From Parafrankia discariae (GTDB taxonomy: Bacteria > Actinomycetota > Actinomycetes > Frankiales > Frankiaceae): a DNA stretch of 64,000 nt. This document shows positions 25,844 to 37,321 of the stretch, in pieces. Every line of letters begins with the position of its first letter. Position 1 is the stretch's first letter. The notes beneath the pieces were generated by a model. That model worked only from the letters and a program-made list of their open reading frames with translations, did not search any database and was not told the origin of the DNA. The translations under genes and the position numbers were made by a program. The stretch is from contig NZ_KB891103.1 in the NCBI RefSeq assembly GCF_000373365.1, positions 181,474 through 245,473 on the forward strand. Direction: 5' to 3'.

Positions 25844-27136
25844 GTGAGACATCGTGCGGAGGGTGAGCCCAACCCCCCGAACACACGGACCGGCGCGCAC
25901 AAGCGGCGCCGTCCCACCCGCAACCCCGCGTGGATCGCGTCGCTCGGCGTCATGGCCATCGTCGCCATGGCCGTCGGCTGGACGCTCGCCCCGGAACACG
26001 ACGGCGCCGGTTCGGCGGTGGTCGAGGCCTCGGCCATCGACGCCGAGGGCCTGCGCGCCACCCGGACGCACACCCCGCCCGGCAACGGGCCCACCGGCAC
26101 GGCCAGGCCGTCCGCGGCGGCGAGCCTCAGCCCGTCACCGGCTCCGGCCGCCACCACCCAGGCACCGGCGGCGTCACCGCCCACGCGCGCCCCGCAGGCC
26201 GCCACCGTCCCGCGGGCGGCGGCACCGGCCGCGCCGGCGGCCCCGGCCGGCGGTGGCGGCGGCCGGGTCCCCGGCGGGATGAGCGGCGTCTACGCGAACT
26301 CGATGGCCACGGTCCGCAACTGGGAGGGCCTGCGCGGCTCACCGGTGAACGTCGTCCTGACCTTCGCCGACCGCAACAGCTGGGAGACGATCACCCACCC
26401 GTGGCTCGGCGGCAGCCCGGAGAAGTTCTCCACCTTCCCCGGCACCTGGGTCATCTCGCAGCCGTTCTTCCCGAAGGGCCAGGGCAGCATGGGGGCCTGT
26501 GGCTCCGGCGCCTACAACAGCCAGTGGGCGGAGTTCGGCCGGTGGCTGGTCGCCAAGGGGCGGCCGGCGACGATCATCAGGCTCGCCTGGGAGTTCAACG
26601 GCAACTGGTTCGAGTGGGCGGTGCGCGGCAATCCCACCGCGTACGTGAACTGCTTCCGCCAGGTCGTCAGCGCGATCCGGTCGACCGACCCGCAGGTCCG
26701 CATCGACTGGGCGATGAACGCCCACAGCAGCAGCCCGTGGGCCGCCTACCCGGGTGACGGATACGTCGACATCATCGGGATCGACTCCTACGACCAGTGG
26801 CCCGCCAGCACCACGCCGGCCAAGTTCGACGAGCAGTGCAACCAGGCGGTGGGCCTGTGCTCGGCGATCCGCTTCGCCCGCCAGCACGGCAAGCAGTTCT
26901 CCGTGCCCGAGTGGGGCCTCGTCGCGCGGTCCGACACGGAGGCCGGCCGGGCCGGGCAGGCCGGCGGCGACAACCCGGTGTACATCCAGAAGATGTACGA
27001 CACCTTCCGGGCCAACGCCGACGTCCTGGCCTACGAGACGTACTTCAACGACTCACGGGCCAACAACGTCCACTCCTCGCTGGTGGCCCCCAACGAGAAC
27101 CCGAACGGCGCCGGCACCTACGCGTCCCTCTGGTAG
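25844..27136 (+). CDS. Exported GH26-like glycoside hydrolase
   Basis: A 430-residue protein from GTG 25844 (CGGAGGG nine bases upstream). A basic N-terminus and one membrane segment (WIASLGVMAIVAMAVGW, about 30-46) are followed by about 90 Pro/Ala/Thr residues, then a hydrolase domain of about 290. Likely catalytic glutamates are in RLAWEFNGNWFEWA (acid/base) and FSVPEWGLVAR (nucleophile), matching the GH26 (beta-mannanase/lichenase) pattern. The domain also has DIIGIDSYDQWP. It acts outside the cell or on the wall. The exact polysaccharide is unknown. Confidence 0.82.
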   Translation: MRHRAEGEPNPPNTRTGAHKRRRPTRNPAWIASLGVMAIVAMAVGWTLAPEHDGAGSAVVEASAIDAEGLRATRTHTPPGNGPTGTARPSAAASLSPSPAPAATTQAPAASPPTRAPQAATVPRAAAPAAPAAPAGGGGGRVPGGMSGVYANSMATVRNWEGLRGSPVNVVLTFADRNSWETITHPWLGGSPEKFSTFPGTWVISQPFFPKGQGSMGACGSGAYNSQWAEFGRWLVAKGRPATIIRLAWEFNGNWFEWAVRGNPTAYVNCFRQVVSAIRSTDPQVRIDWAMNAHSSSPWAAYPGDGYVDIIGIDSYDQWPASTTPAKFDEQCNQAVGLCSAIRFARQHGKQFSVPEWGLVARSDTEAGRAGQAGGDNPVYIQKMYDTFRANADVLAYETYFNDSRANNVHSSLVAPNENPNGAGTYASLW

Positions 27137-27211
27137 CCGTCCTGTCACGAAACGTGGCGGTTCGGGGAGCTCGTCGGCTCCCCGGACCGCCGCGGTCGTC
27201 TCGGGCGGCGG

Positions 27212-27691
27212 TCAGGTGAGGGAGTGGGGGGTGGCCGGGGGGCCGGTGGTCAGCCAGGTGGTGAGGAACGGGGCCAGGGCGGGCGGGTAGACGGTGTCGG
27301 GGGTGGTTCGCAGCTCCGGCAGGGTCCACCAGTGCCAGCCGAGGGTGGCCCGGCGCTCCACGGCGCTCCACGCCGCGTCGTCGACGTCGACCCGGTGCGG
27401 CAGGCGCGCCACGAAGAAGGACTCCTCCTGCCGGTAGTCCACGCCGAGGAAGGTGAAGTAGGCCGTCCGGGTGGCGACGCAGGGCCCGAGGTCGGCGACG
27501 GTCACCCCGACCTCCTCCCGAATCTCCCGCGCGGCGGCCTGCGCCGGTTCCTCCCCCGGGTCGAGGCCACCGCCCGGCACATGCCACCAGGTGGGCCCGT
27601 CGGGAAGATCCGGGTCGTGCGACCGGATGAGCAGGAAGGCGTCGGCGGGATCGAACAGGACGACCCGGGCGGCACGGCGGAGGACGGGCAT
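27212..27691 (-). CDS. Nudix hydrolase
   Basis: A 159-residue protein from ATG 27691. The Nudix box is GGGLDPGEEPAQAAAREIRE followed by EVGV. It is preceded by the typical strand FLLIRSHDPD and WWHVPG. Related actinobacterial proteins act on NTP-type substrates; substrate not determinable. It converges with the GH26-like gene. The frame stays open upstream to 27976, but that sequence lacks family similarity. Confidence 0.85.
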   Translation of the reverse strand: MPVLRRAARVVLFDPADAFLLIRSHDPDLPDGPTWWHVPGGGLDPGEEPAQAAAREIREEVGVTVADLGPCVATRTAYFTFLGVDYRQEESFFVARLPHRVDVDDAAWSAVERRATLGWHWWTLPELRTTPDTVYPPALAPFLTTWLTTGPPATPHSLT

Positions 27692-27732
27692 CCGTCCAGC
27701 CTGCCAGGCCGGCCGCGGCGGCGGGCCTGATG

Positions 27733-28485
27733 TCAGAGGCCGGCGGGGGCCCCGGCCAGCGCCTTGACCGCCTCCGGGTCGCCGCGCAGCTCGACCTGAG
27801 CCGCCCCGCGCCGGCCGAAGGCGAACAGCAGAAGCTCCTCGGGGGGTCCCACGATCTCGACCACCGGTTCGCGGCGCCGCAGGGTCAGCCGCCCCGGGGT
27901 GTCGGTGCGCTCGGCCACCACCCCGACCGCGCTGTGTCGGAAGCCGGCGAGGCCGACCAGCCGGAGCGCGCCCCACAGCGCCTCCCGGTCGGCGATCACG
28001 TCGTCACCCGGCTTCAGCCCGAGCCCGGCACCGCCCGCCGGAGCACCCGGACCACCGGAGCCGCCGGCACCGCCCGAACCCGCCCGAGCGCCCGCGAGAC
28101 CGCCGACCGCCGCGCTCCCGGCGGCCGACCCGGGCGCGGCCCGGAGCAGGTCCTCGGTGTGGACGTAGAACTCGATCGCGTTGGCGGCGTCGTCGACGAC
28201 GGCGAACCGGGTCGGGTGCCACCACGGTGGCCCCGCCCGGAACATCTCCACCAGCTCGGGGAAGGTGTGCGAGCGCATCGTCGCGCGCTCGGCGCGTTCG
28301 GTGACACGGTGCAGCGCGCCGACGACCAGACCGGGCGCCGCCCACGGCACGCGCTCCCGGGTGACCAGGTGCGCGGCGAGGTCGTGCGCCGTCCAGCCCT
28401 CGCACAGTGTGGGGCTCGCCGGCCCGAACTCGCGAAGGAGATCGGCCAGCTTCTCCCGTCGTGCCCTTGCCCGCCCAGCAGCCAT
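27733..28485 (-). CDS. TIGR03085-family metal-binding protein (mycothiol-type DinB superfamily)
   Basis: A 250-residue protein. The N-terminal four-helix part has LCEGWTAHDLAAHLVTRE, with the His residues of the DinB/maleylpyruvate-isomerase metal site, and ANAIEFYVHTEDLLRA (third His). A C-terminal domain (FRHSAVGVVAERTDT) fits the SCP2-like part. A Gly/Ala insert of about 45 residues splits the two. Related enzymes use mycothiol. The ATG at 28485 lies 6 nt after TAGAGT, so the mRNA is probably leaderless. Reaction unknown. Confidence 0.82.
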   Translation of the reverse strand: MAAGRARARREKLADLLREFGPASPTLCEGWTAHDLAAHLVTRERVPWAAPGLVVGALHRVTERAERATMRSHTFPELVEMFRAGPPWWHPTRFAVVDDAANAIEFYVHTEDLLRAAPGSAAGSAAVGGLAGARAGSGGAGGSGGPGAPAGGAGLGLKPGDDVIADREALWGALRLVGLAGFRHSAVGVVAERTDTPGRLTLRRREPVVEIVGPPEELLLFAFGRRGAAQVELRGDPEAVKALAGAPAGL

Positions 28486-28491
28486 GCCGTG

Positions 28492-28497
28492 ACTCTA
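28492..28497 (-). promoter_or_regulatory. Leaderless-type -10 box of the TIGR03085 gene
   Basis: TAGAGT on the minus strand, 6 nt before ATG 28485. The same hexamer and spacing occur before the AAA ATPase gene at 24764. Confidence 0.55.
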
Positions 28498-28569
28498 GGC
28501 CATGGATGCGGGGGTAACGGCACTTCGGACCCGCCGCCCCGGGGACGAGCCGCCCACCCGGCTAACCCG

Positions 28570-29006
28570 CTACTGCGCGGGCAGCCGGGCGACGGTGATG
28601 AAGAAGTCGTCGATCTGGCGCACGACCGCCACGAACCGCTCGAAGTCGACGGGCTTGGTGATGTAGGCGTTGGCGTGCAGGTCGTAGCTGCGCAGCACGT
28701 CCTCCTCGGCCTCCGAGGTGGTCAGCACGACGATGGGGATGCGCCGCAGCCGCTCGTCCGCCTTCACCTCGGCCAGCACCTGCCGCCCGTCGCGGCGGGG
28801 CAGGTTCAGGTCGAGCAGGATCAGGTCGGGCCGCGGCGCGTTGGTGTACGGCTCCTCCCCACGCAGGTAGGCCAGCGCCTCGACGCCGTCGCTGACCACG
28901 TTGAGGTTGTTCTTGAGCTTGTGGTCCTCGAACGCCTCGCGGGTCATCAGCACGTCGCCGGGGTCGTCCTCGACCAGCAGGACCTCGACCGGGACAACGG
29001 GTTCGG

Positions 29007-29010
<4 letters not shown>
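28570..29010 (-). CDS. Rcp1-like single-domain response regulator
   Basis: A 146-residue stand-alone receiver: [17 protein letters not shown], acceptor Asp in [13 protein letters not shown], Thr/Ser in [11 protein letters not shown] and Lys in [12 protein letters not shown]. The NAYITKPVD and [10 protein letters not shown] motifs are those of phytochrome-associated Rcp1-type regulators. GTG 29010 has a perfect AGGAGG six bases upstream. The start overlaps the kinase stop (GTGA). Last gene of a three-gene signalling operon. Confidence 0.92.
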
Positions 29011-30757
<1,747 letters not shown>

Positions 30758-30761
<4 letters not shown>

Positions 30762-31903
30762 GGGACCTGCCCCCGGATGAGCAGCAGCAGCGCCACGTCG
30801 TCGGTCAGCGGGCCGCCGTTGCGTTCCTCCACGCGGTCGATCAGGTCGTCGAGCAGGCCGTCCGGCCCGCGCTCGGGCCACAGCCGGGCCACCTCGGGCA
30901 GCACGCCCTCCCAGCCCAGCGGTTCCCCGCCCTCGCCGTCGCGACCCTCCAGCAGGCCGTCCGTCGCCAGCAGCAGCGCCCAGCGCTCGCCGAGCTCGAT
31001 GGTCACCTCGTCACTCACCACCTCGTCGAGGATGCCCAGCGCCGGCACGACCACGTCACCGCGCAGCGCGGCGATCCGCGGGAACAGCAGTGCGGGCGGC
31101 GGATGCCCGGCGAGGGTCATCCGCAGGCTGCGCCGGTCCGGCGCGATCGCCAGCTCGCAGACCGTCGCGAAGATCTCGTCCCGTTCCCGCTCGCTGACCA
31201 GGACCTGTTGCAGGAAGCCCAGCCGGTCGGCGTCCGGCACGCCGGCCAGCACCAGGGTGCGCCAGGCGATGCGCAGGCTCACCCCGAGCGCGGCCTCGTC
31301 CGGCCCGTGGCCGCAGACGTCGCCGAGCAGGACGTGGACCGTGCCGTCCGACGTCGACACCATGTCGTAGAAGTCGCCGCCGAGCAGGGCCTGCCGGTGA
31401 CCGGGCCGGTAGCGGGCCCGGTGGTCCAGCGTCGGGTCGTCCACCAGTGGCCTGGGGAGCAGCCCCCGCTCCAGGCGTGCCTTCTCCTCGGCCTGCAGCT
31501 CCGACTCGCGCAGTGCGAGCGCCGCGGTGTCCGCCCGCTCCCGCTCGATGGCGTACCGGACGGCGCGCACCAGGTCGCGCCCGTCCACCTGGCCCTTGAC
31601 CAGGTAGTCCTGGGCGCCGGCCGCGACGGCCTCGGCCCCGCGGTACTCGTCCACCAGGCCGGTGAGGACGACGACCGGCGCGCCCCGCTCGACGGCGAGC
31701 AGCCGGCGCAGGGCCGACAGGCCCTCGCTGTCCGGCAGCCCGAGGTCCAGCAGGACGCACGCGGCCTTCCGGGTGTGGAGGATCGCCTCGGCGACCGTCC
31801 GCACCCGGGTGAGCCTGAGCGGGGCGGCCACCTCGTCGAGGAGCTCGGACACCAGGAACGCATCGGTGTCGTCATCCTCGACCAGCAGGACCGCCCAGCT
31901 CAC
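30758..31903 (-). CDS. Receiver-PP2C (RsbU/SpoIIE-type) protein phosphatase
   Basis: A 381-residue protein from GTG 31903 (GGAGGG about ten bases upstream); starts up to 32065 are possible. N-terminal receiver: LLVEDDDTDAFLV, acceptor Asp in CVLLDLGLPDSEG, Lys in DYLVKGQVD. A linker coil then leads to PP2C with LLGGDFYDMV, VLLGDVCGHGPDEA and LLLATDGLLEGR, and a final TDDVALLLL. It probably dephosphorylates an anti-anti-sigma (STAS) protein when the receiver is phosphorylated. It is first in the operon and ends in a GTGA overlap with the kinase. Confidence 0.9.
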
Positions 31904-32203
31904 ACCTTCCACGCCCTCCGTACCGGCCACCGGCGGCCGCACGGCAAGGCTCTCGCTTCCGGACACATCTCCTCGGCAGGGACGACAGGTCAACGACAGG
32001 TCTCGTACAGATGTCGGATCAGGCATAACCGACCCATGTCGGGCTGCGCCCGGACTTCGCAGCATGGCATGACGAAAGGGCCACGCGAACGATGGAACGC
32101 CGAATCACACTCCGCGAACATGCTCGAACGCGCCAAGGTCAGGTAGTTCTCACCATCTGGTGACAGCGGGACGGCCCGATCCGGGCGGGACGGTACGAAA
32201 CGG

Positions 32204-33013
32204 TCAGGGGACAGTCGTGCCGGCGTGGCGGATCGGCTCCCGCGGTGGCTGGTCCGCGGTCGGGCGACCCAGCAGGTACCAGCCCCACAGGCCGGCGGGC
32301 GCCGGCGCGCGGATCGGCCGGCCCGCCACCGCCCGGGCGTCCATCGTGTCGAGCAGATGATCCCAGTGCCCGGCCGCGCGGGCCGCGAGCCGGCTTGAGC
32401 GGCTCGACCCGTGCCCGAGGTGCGGGTGGGGCCGGGTGGGCGCCCGCCGCATGGCCCGCTCGAAGTCGGTGCGCAGTCGGCGGCGCCGGGCTTCGGAGAG
32501 GACGGACTCGAGCTCGTCGAGCAGCTGGTCCTCGGCGCGGGCGTGGGCGATGGCCAGATCGGTCAGGTCGGCGCGCAGCTCGGCCAGGCCGCGGCCCGGC
32601 CGGTTCAGGTCCCCCTGGACGTACTGCTCTATCCCGCGCATCACCGCCGCCGCCTCGCGCGCCAGCCCGCGCAGCGCCGCCGTCCGGGCCCGCCCACGCG
32701 GGACGAGTCGGGCCGCCTGCGGGTACACGACGCTCTCCATGACGCTCAGGTGGGCGCTGAAGGCCGCGACCGCCACGTCACTGGCGTGCAGGGTCTGCCG
32801 GGGGTCCGCGGGGAGCACCTGGGCCCGGCCCGCGAGGTCGAGGAGATCACTGGCATCCCGGTGCGCCGCGTGGACCAGACCGGCCAGGGAACGGCCCCGG
32901 CCCTCCGGATCGCCGCGCGTGCCGCGCTCGCCCTGATCGTCGTGGCCGTTCCGAGCGTCGTGACTGCCCTGATCGTTGTGGTCGCTGTGGTCCGTTCTGC
33001 TGCTGTCGGCCAT
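32204..33013 (-). CDS. Hemerythrin-like (HHE) protein
   Basis: A 269-residue protein. Helices carry spaced His residues: VHAAHRDASDLLDLA, FSAHLSVMESVVYPQA and AIAHARAEDQLLDELE, consistent with an HHE di-iron cation-binding four-helix bundle. The first 40 residues are His/Asp/Gly-rich and unstructured. The C-terminal part is basic. ATG 33013 has GGGAGG six bases upstream. Roles of such proteins include oxygen or NO sensing; none can be assigned here. Confidence 0.75.
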   Translation of the reverse strand: MADSSRTDHSDHNDQGSHDARNGHDDQGERGTRGDPEGRGRSLAGLVHAAHRDASDLLDLAGRAQVLPADPRQTLHASDVAVAAFSAHLSVMESVVYPQAARLVPRGRARTAALRGLAREAAAVMRGIEQYVQGDLNRPGRGLAELRADLTDLAIAHARAEDQLLDELESVLSEARRRRLRTDFERAMRRAPTRPHPHLGHGSSRSSRLAARAAGHWDHLLDTMDARAVAGRPIRAPAPAGLWGWYLLGRPTADQPPREPIRHAGTTVP

Positions 33014-33157
33014 TGCAGACCTCCCGTGGCACCAGGCTACGCCGACGCGTATCCGACCGCATCACGCCGCTTACACATCCAGCGGCTGTCGTCCACCCGA
33101 ATCACACATTTTTCCCAGTCCTTACAAGACCATGCCTACGGTACGGAGGGTTTCGGC

Positions 33158-33163
33158 TACTGT
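33158..33163 (+). promoter_or_regulatory. Leaderless-type -10 box of the DUF2314-like gene
   Basis: TACTGT ends 7 nt before ATG 33171, with no ribosome binding site between. Confidence 0.45.
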
Positions 33164-33170
33164 TCAGTAC

Positions 33171-33551
33171 ATGCTCGGCAGCGTCGCCCCCACCCCACTG
33201 AGCGAGGCGATCATCGCCGCCCGTTCGCGGCTCGGCCACGCTCGCAGTCTTCTCATCCGCCAGGAGCTCCCACCTCTGGGCCACCTGATCGTGCGCCACC
33301 GGATGTCCGTCCCCGGTGGCGTGGAGGCGCTGTGGGCCATCGTGTCGTCCTGGCCGGACATCCACTCGATCCGCGGCCGGAGCCTCAACGACGGTGCCCA
33401 TCCCGCGCTGCTCCACGTCCGGATGGGCAGCCCCGTCGTCATCCCGGCCGCGGCGGTGATCGACTGGGCCATCATCGGCGACAACGGCCAGATCAGGGAA
33501 GGCGGCTGGACCAGGGGGCTCGACGCCTCCACCGCCGCTCTCCCGCGCTGA
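33171..33551 (+). CDS. DUF2314-like small protein
   Basis: A 126-residue protein from ATG 33171, which lies 7 nt after TACTGT (33158-33163), a leaderless-type promoter; ATG 33132 is an upstream alternative. The pattern ALWAIVSSW, then IRGRSLNDGAHPALLHVRMG, then VVIPAAAVIDWAII and a Gly-Gly ending resembles DUF2314 (a proposed protein-interaction domain), but similarity is by eye and modest. Function unknown. Confidence 0.55.
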   Translation: MLGSVAPTPLSEAIIAARSRLGHARSLLIRQELPPLGHLIVRHRMSVPGGVEALWAIVSSWPDIHSIRGRSLNDGAHPALLHVRMGSPVVIPAAAVIDWAIIGDNGQIREGGWTRGLDASTAALPR

Positions 33552-33624
33552 CCGCCCGGCTCCCCCGGCTCCCGGTCTCCCCTGGCGACCGCCCGCGGGG
33601 CAACGGCCCCCGGCACCGGCCGCG

Positions 33625-35436
33625 TCAGTCGCCCCAGCCGGTGATCTCCACACCGCGGGGGTGCTCGAGCCGGTAGGACAGCGTGATCTCGCGGTTCGAG
33701 CCCGGCTCGAGTTCCAGCTCCCAGGTCAGCAGCCCCAGATCGGTGTGCTCGGCGGCGGCGGGAGTGGCCTCGACCTCCTTGACCTGGATGTTCTCGTGCC
33801 GGGAGACCGGCACCTGGTCGCGCACGGTGACCCGGGCCCGCAGTGGCGCGTGGTTGGTGACGGTCGTGCGGTGGACGACGTCCGTCCGCCGGGTGTTGCC
33901 GACCACCCGCCGGCCGGTGACCCGGCTGACCAGCTCGCGCTCCACCCTGACGCGGTCGTCCACCCCCAGCCGGAGCTCCAGCTCCCCCCCGGGCGGGACG
34001 AGCCGCAGGCGCGTGGTGCCGACGAACTCCGGGCCGTGGAAGATCGACGCCTTACCCGCCGGCAACGTGTGCGGCGAGGTGTTCACGACCGCGGCGCGCA
34101 GCAGGGCCTCGGCGGCGAGCCTGGGCACGGTGACGTGGTCGAGGACCGCGTCAAGCTCGATCACGGCCACGGTGGTGCGGTGCGGGTCCCCGTCGGCGGG
34201 TACCGCCACCGGCCGCGGCGGGCGGTAGGTCGACGCGGGACCGGCCGACTCCAGCGTGGCCTCGGCGGCGACCATCGGCGGCGCGGCCGGTGCCGGCGCC
34301 GCCATCGCCGCCGGCATGAAGGTCGTTTCGCCGCCGCCGCCGGCCAGGCCTTCGGCGGACGCCCTCGCCTTGGAACGCCCCCGGGCAAGGACCCGCGGGC
34401 GGGCGATGTCGACGTACCGCGGGCTCAGCTCGGGCAGGTCCACGCCGCTGGACGGACGGGCCGTGGACAGCAGCAGGTCCGTCACGGGCCAGTCCTCGCC
34501 CGTCCGCTGGCTGATCATCGCGAACCAGGTGAGGGTGACCCGCTCGCCGTCCAGTCGGGCGTCGTAGCCGGATCTCCAGGAAGCGGAACGGACCAGGTAG
34601 GAGACCTCCAGGTCCACCGGTGAGACCGTCCCGGCGGCTGCCGGGCCGCCGGCCGGGCGCTCCGGACTCTCCGACGGGTCGTCGGCCGGGCTGTCCGACG
34701 GGTCACCGGTGGCCGTCGACGGCTCGAGGTCGACGATGATCGCGCGGGTGTCCGGCTCGGGCCGCGCCTGGCGGGCTTCGATGACCCGGCCGAGCACGGC
34801 CAGCTCCCGCTCCGTCTCCTGCCGCAGCTCGGCGAGCGCCCGCCGGCGGGCGTGGACGGCCGACATCTGCGCCGCGAGCGCGTCGCCGACGGTGATCAGC
34901 CGGGCGGCGGCGTCCCCCGGCCCGTCAGAACCGCCTCCGCTCCCCTGGCGGTCGGTGCCCTCGTGGGCCCAGCCGCGGGCGAGCGCGCCGGCGCCCACCC
35001 GGGCGGCCACGTCGAGGAAGGAGCGGCGGGCCCGCTCGGTCTCGTCCTCGTCGCCGATCTCGGCCAGCCGCGCGCGCAGCTCGGCCTGACGGGCACGCAG
35101 GTCCGCGAGGGCACCGGCATCGGGGGTCGCCCGGGCCTGGGAGACGACCCGCACCCCGATGACCCGCGCGGAGCCGGTACCGCTGACTCGGACCGAGTCC
35201 TCGTCGAGCTCGAGCGGCAGCCCGCCGAGCGTCACCTCCACCCGCCCCGACTGCGAACCGAGCGTCGCGACGTCGAACCGGCCACGACGGGTCACGCGTG
35301 CGGCGGTGGGATAGACGACCACCGCACTGATCGGCGCGTCGAGGATCAGCGCGGGCGGCGCGCCCGCCGGGCGGCCCGTGGGCTCGCCCGCCGGCGCGGC
35401 GGGAATGTCGGGTGTTCCGTCCGCCCTGGACATCAT
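33625..35436 (-). CDS. MuiA-family protein (DUF4140/DUF4139)
   Basis: A 603-residue protein with an N-terminal domain starting ISAVVVYPTAARVTRRG, a coiled-coil (about 115-240), then a beta-rich DUF4139 part: LEVSYLVRSASWRSGYDARL, LTWFAMISQRTGEDW, VTVRDQVPVSRHENIQVK and a closing WELELEPGSNREITLSYRLE (seen in pieces). These are typical of the mucoidy inhibitor MuiA family, whose biochemical role is unclear. ATG 35436 lies 6 nt after TATGGT, giving a leaderless-type start. A Ser/Asp/Pro insert (about 240-270) and a Pro/Ala insert (about 385-410) are lineage-specific. Confidence 0.85.
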   Translation of the reverse strand: MMSRADGTPDIPAAPAGEPTGRPAGAPPALILDAPISAVVVYPTAARVTRRGRFDVATLGSQSGRVEVTLGGLPLELDEDSVRVSGTGSARVIGVRVVSQARATPDAGALADLRARQAELRARLAEIGDEDETERARRSFLDVAARVGAGALARGWAHEGTDRQGSGGGSDGPGDAAARLITVGDALAAQMSAVHARRRALAELRQETERELAVLGRVIEARQARPEPDTRAIIVDLEPSTATGDPSDSPADDPSESPERPAGGPAAAGTVSPVDLEVSYLVRSASWRSGYDARLDGERVTLTWFAMISQRTGEDWPVTDLLLSTARPSSGVDLPELSPRYVDIARPRVLARGRSKARASAEGLAGGGGETTFMPAAMAAPAPAAPPMVAAEATLESAGPASTYRPPRPVAVPADGDPHRTTVAVIELDAVLDHVTVPRLAAEALLRAAVVNTSPHTLPAGKASIFHGPEFVGTTRLRLVPPGGELELRLGVDDRVRVERELVSRVTGRRVVGNTRRTDVVHRTTVTNHAPLRARVTVRDQVPVSRHENIQVKEVEATPAAAEHTDLGLLTWELELEPGSNREITLSYRLEHPRGVEITGWGD

Positions 35437-35442
35437 CCGGAC

Positions 35443-35448
35443 ACCATA
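35443..35448 (-). promoter_or_regulatory. Leaderless-type -10 box of the MuiA-family gene
   Basis: TATGGT on the minus strand ends 6 nt before ATG 35436, and no ribosome binding site is present. Confidence 0.5.
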
Positions 35449-36224
35449 CGGTCGGCGACCGCGCTGTCCCCGTGGGACACCGCTGATCTCGCCGCCGACC
35501 GGGGCCGCCGGGGGCTACCTCGGGCCGGAGCCGCGCTCGGGGGCCGGAGCCGCGCCGGAGCCGGGGCCCGTTGGGGTCCGCCCGTCCAGGCGGGCCCGGA
35601 AGGTGCGCCACGGTCCCGGCGACCAGGACCGCTCCCGCCGCCACAAGCCGGGGATCGGCGGCCGGCGGCGGCCGTCCCGGCGGCCGGTCCCGTCCCGCCC
35701 GGCGGGGCGAGCCACCGACATCAAGATCACTTTTACGTGTACGCCAGACGGCGGACCGCTGCCGGATCCTCCGCGGTCATGACCTTGCGTCACCGTGTGG
35801 CCGGCGGCAGGCCCCGCGCCGGCCCGACCGCCGACGGGCCCGGGCCGGCGGGACCGCTCGCCCGGGGGGGTCATTCGCGCCATACCCGGCCGCCGGAGCG
35901 GCGGGACCGCTGCCGGCCATATTCCGCAGCCGCGGAAATACCCGGCGGACGTCGATCAGACCCTCGAGGGGACCGGCCCGTTCGGCGCTCCACCGAGCCC
36001 GGAACAACAGCTGGCGCACCACCGGGATTGCCTAACGGAACTCACCCTCCGGGTAACCCCTCGGCTGATCCCCGGGCTTCGCCACAGCCTCGCTCCCGAT
36101 CACGGACCGCGCCGGCGACCGGTCATTGCGACGCCACCCGGCGCTGGCCCCGGGCCGCCCGGCCCAGGTCGTCGAATCGATGTCCCGACACCGTAGTTCG
36201 GCTCACCCGGAACAGAGGAGGAGA

Positions 36225-36491
36225 TCACCCCAAATCGGCCCAGCCGGGAGCATCCGACCGCGGGTCATCAGCCGCTCGGATAGGCATCGATCCGATCAGC
36301 GCTGCGTGTAGCTGTTCTGGGCAGAGATCGAGAACGTACCGGATTCCCGCCGCCCGATTCGATTGTCCGACGATCTCACCGATGGCGCCGAGGTACCCAA
36401 CAGGCCCGTTCCAGCAGACCAACGGAATCGCGCTCCGTACACCGCGCATGCCGCGTCTCCCGGGTGCCGCAGAGCACGGCACGCCGGACAC
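36225..36491 (-). pseudogene. Possible gene remnant
   Basis: An 88-codon frame containing GVRSAIPLVCWNGPVGYLGA, which recalls the last strands of a GAF or IclR-type effector domain, then AAGIRYVLDLCPEQLHAAL. It lacks a proper start, is too short for either family and lies in the AT-richer patch. It may be a decayed gene or chance. Confidence 0.2.
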
Positions 36492-36908
36492 CGGAACCAG
36501 AGATACTACTCACAGTAATCATCATCGTCGGTGCGACCCATGGCCGAGACCGACCGGATCCACCTCCGACGCCCCTCGACCGCATCCCGTGGCGATACGG
36601 CATGTTGTTGGTATCGAGTCCGAACGTCGTCCGCCCGCTCGGCAAGTCGGGTTGATCCCGGGCGGACGGGGGTATCCGTTGGTCGACACCCGTTACGTGA
36701 CACCTGTCTCCGTCGCCTTCTGTTGGCCACCGGCCGGATCCGGCGGACCGCATGCCGGAAACCCGATGCGTCGACTAACGTAACCAACCGTGTCGGAACT
36801 TCGGCGACGGTCGCGAGCGGCGCGGTGGCGCACATCCCACGCCTTGCCGGACCGCGCCACGACGCCCCCGGGCCGGCCCGGCGCCACTGCCAGCCGTCGG
36901 AGCCGGGC

Positions 36909-37298
36909 ATGACACACCCACGCCCGCGGCACCACGAGATCTCCGTCCTGCCCGACCGCGAGGACCTGATGGCCGAGCTGGCGAGCCGGCTCGAGGCCCT
37001 GGACGCCCTGCTGAGCCGGCTCGAGGACGCCGAGCGCCAGGCCGCGGACGCCGGTGAGCACCTCATCCGGACCCGGCAGTGGCAGGAGGACACGGTCCGG
37101 ACCATCCAGGAGGAGCGGGCCCGGATGCGCCAGCGCCAGCAGGCCCTGGACGACCTGGCCGAACATGCCCGCGCGGCCGTCGAGGCCCTGCAGGGCAGCT
37201 ACCGCTCGCTGCCGCCCGAGGTGAAGCAGCTCGAGATCGAGCTCCAGGTCCTCAACAGCTCCGGCTTCCTGAGCCGCCGCAACGGCCGGACCCGCTGA
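36909..37298 (+). CDS. Small coiled-coil protein, unknown function
   Basis: A 129-residue protein from ATG 36909 (GGAG six bases upstream). Residues about 18-105 are charged heptad-like helix (LMAELASRLEALDALLSRLE, then TIQEERARMRQRQQALDDLA), predicted coiled coil. It ends LNSSGFLSRRNGRTR. There is no signal peptide or membrane segment. Codon use is normal for the genome. No family recognised. A 16-bp minisatellite begins 24 bp after the stop. Confidence 0.65.
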   Translation: MTHPRPRHHEISVLPDREDLMAELASRLEALDALLSRLEDAERQAADAGEHLIRTRQWQEDTVRTIQEERARMRQRQQALDDLAEHARAAVEALQGSYRSLPPEVKQLEIELQVLNSSGFLSRRNGRTR

Positions 37299-37321
37299 AC
37301 CGAGCCCGCTGAACCCGGCCC

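Larger units (their letters stand above)
35437..36908. other. Gene-poor stretch, 1.47 kb
   Basis: No frame here shows convincing coding character. The first 700 bp are GC-rich with short direct repeats (GGCCGGAGCCGCGC twice near 35523-35560). From about 36190 to 36780 the sequence is clearly AT-richer and codon bias is lost in all frames. One minus-strand frame at 36225-36491 looks vaguely protein-like and is listed separately. Confidence 0.5.

Noticed and set aside
36376..36753. 125-codon minus-strand gene
   Set aside because: Arg/Gly/Ser-rich, no ribosome binding site, no motif, and it lies in the area where codon bias is lost in all frames.
34852..36783. 643-codon plus-strand open frame
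   Set aside because: Its first part is antisense to the MuiA-family gene and the rest is low-complexity through non-coding sequence.
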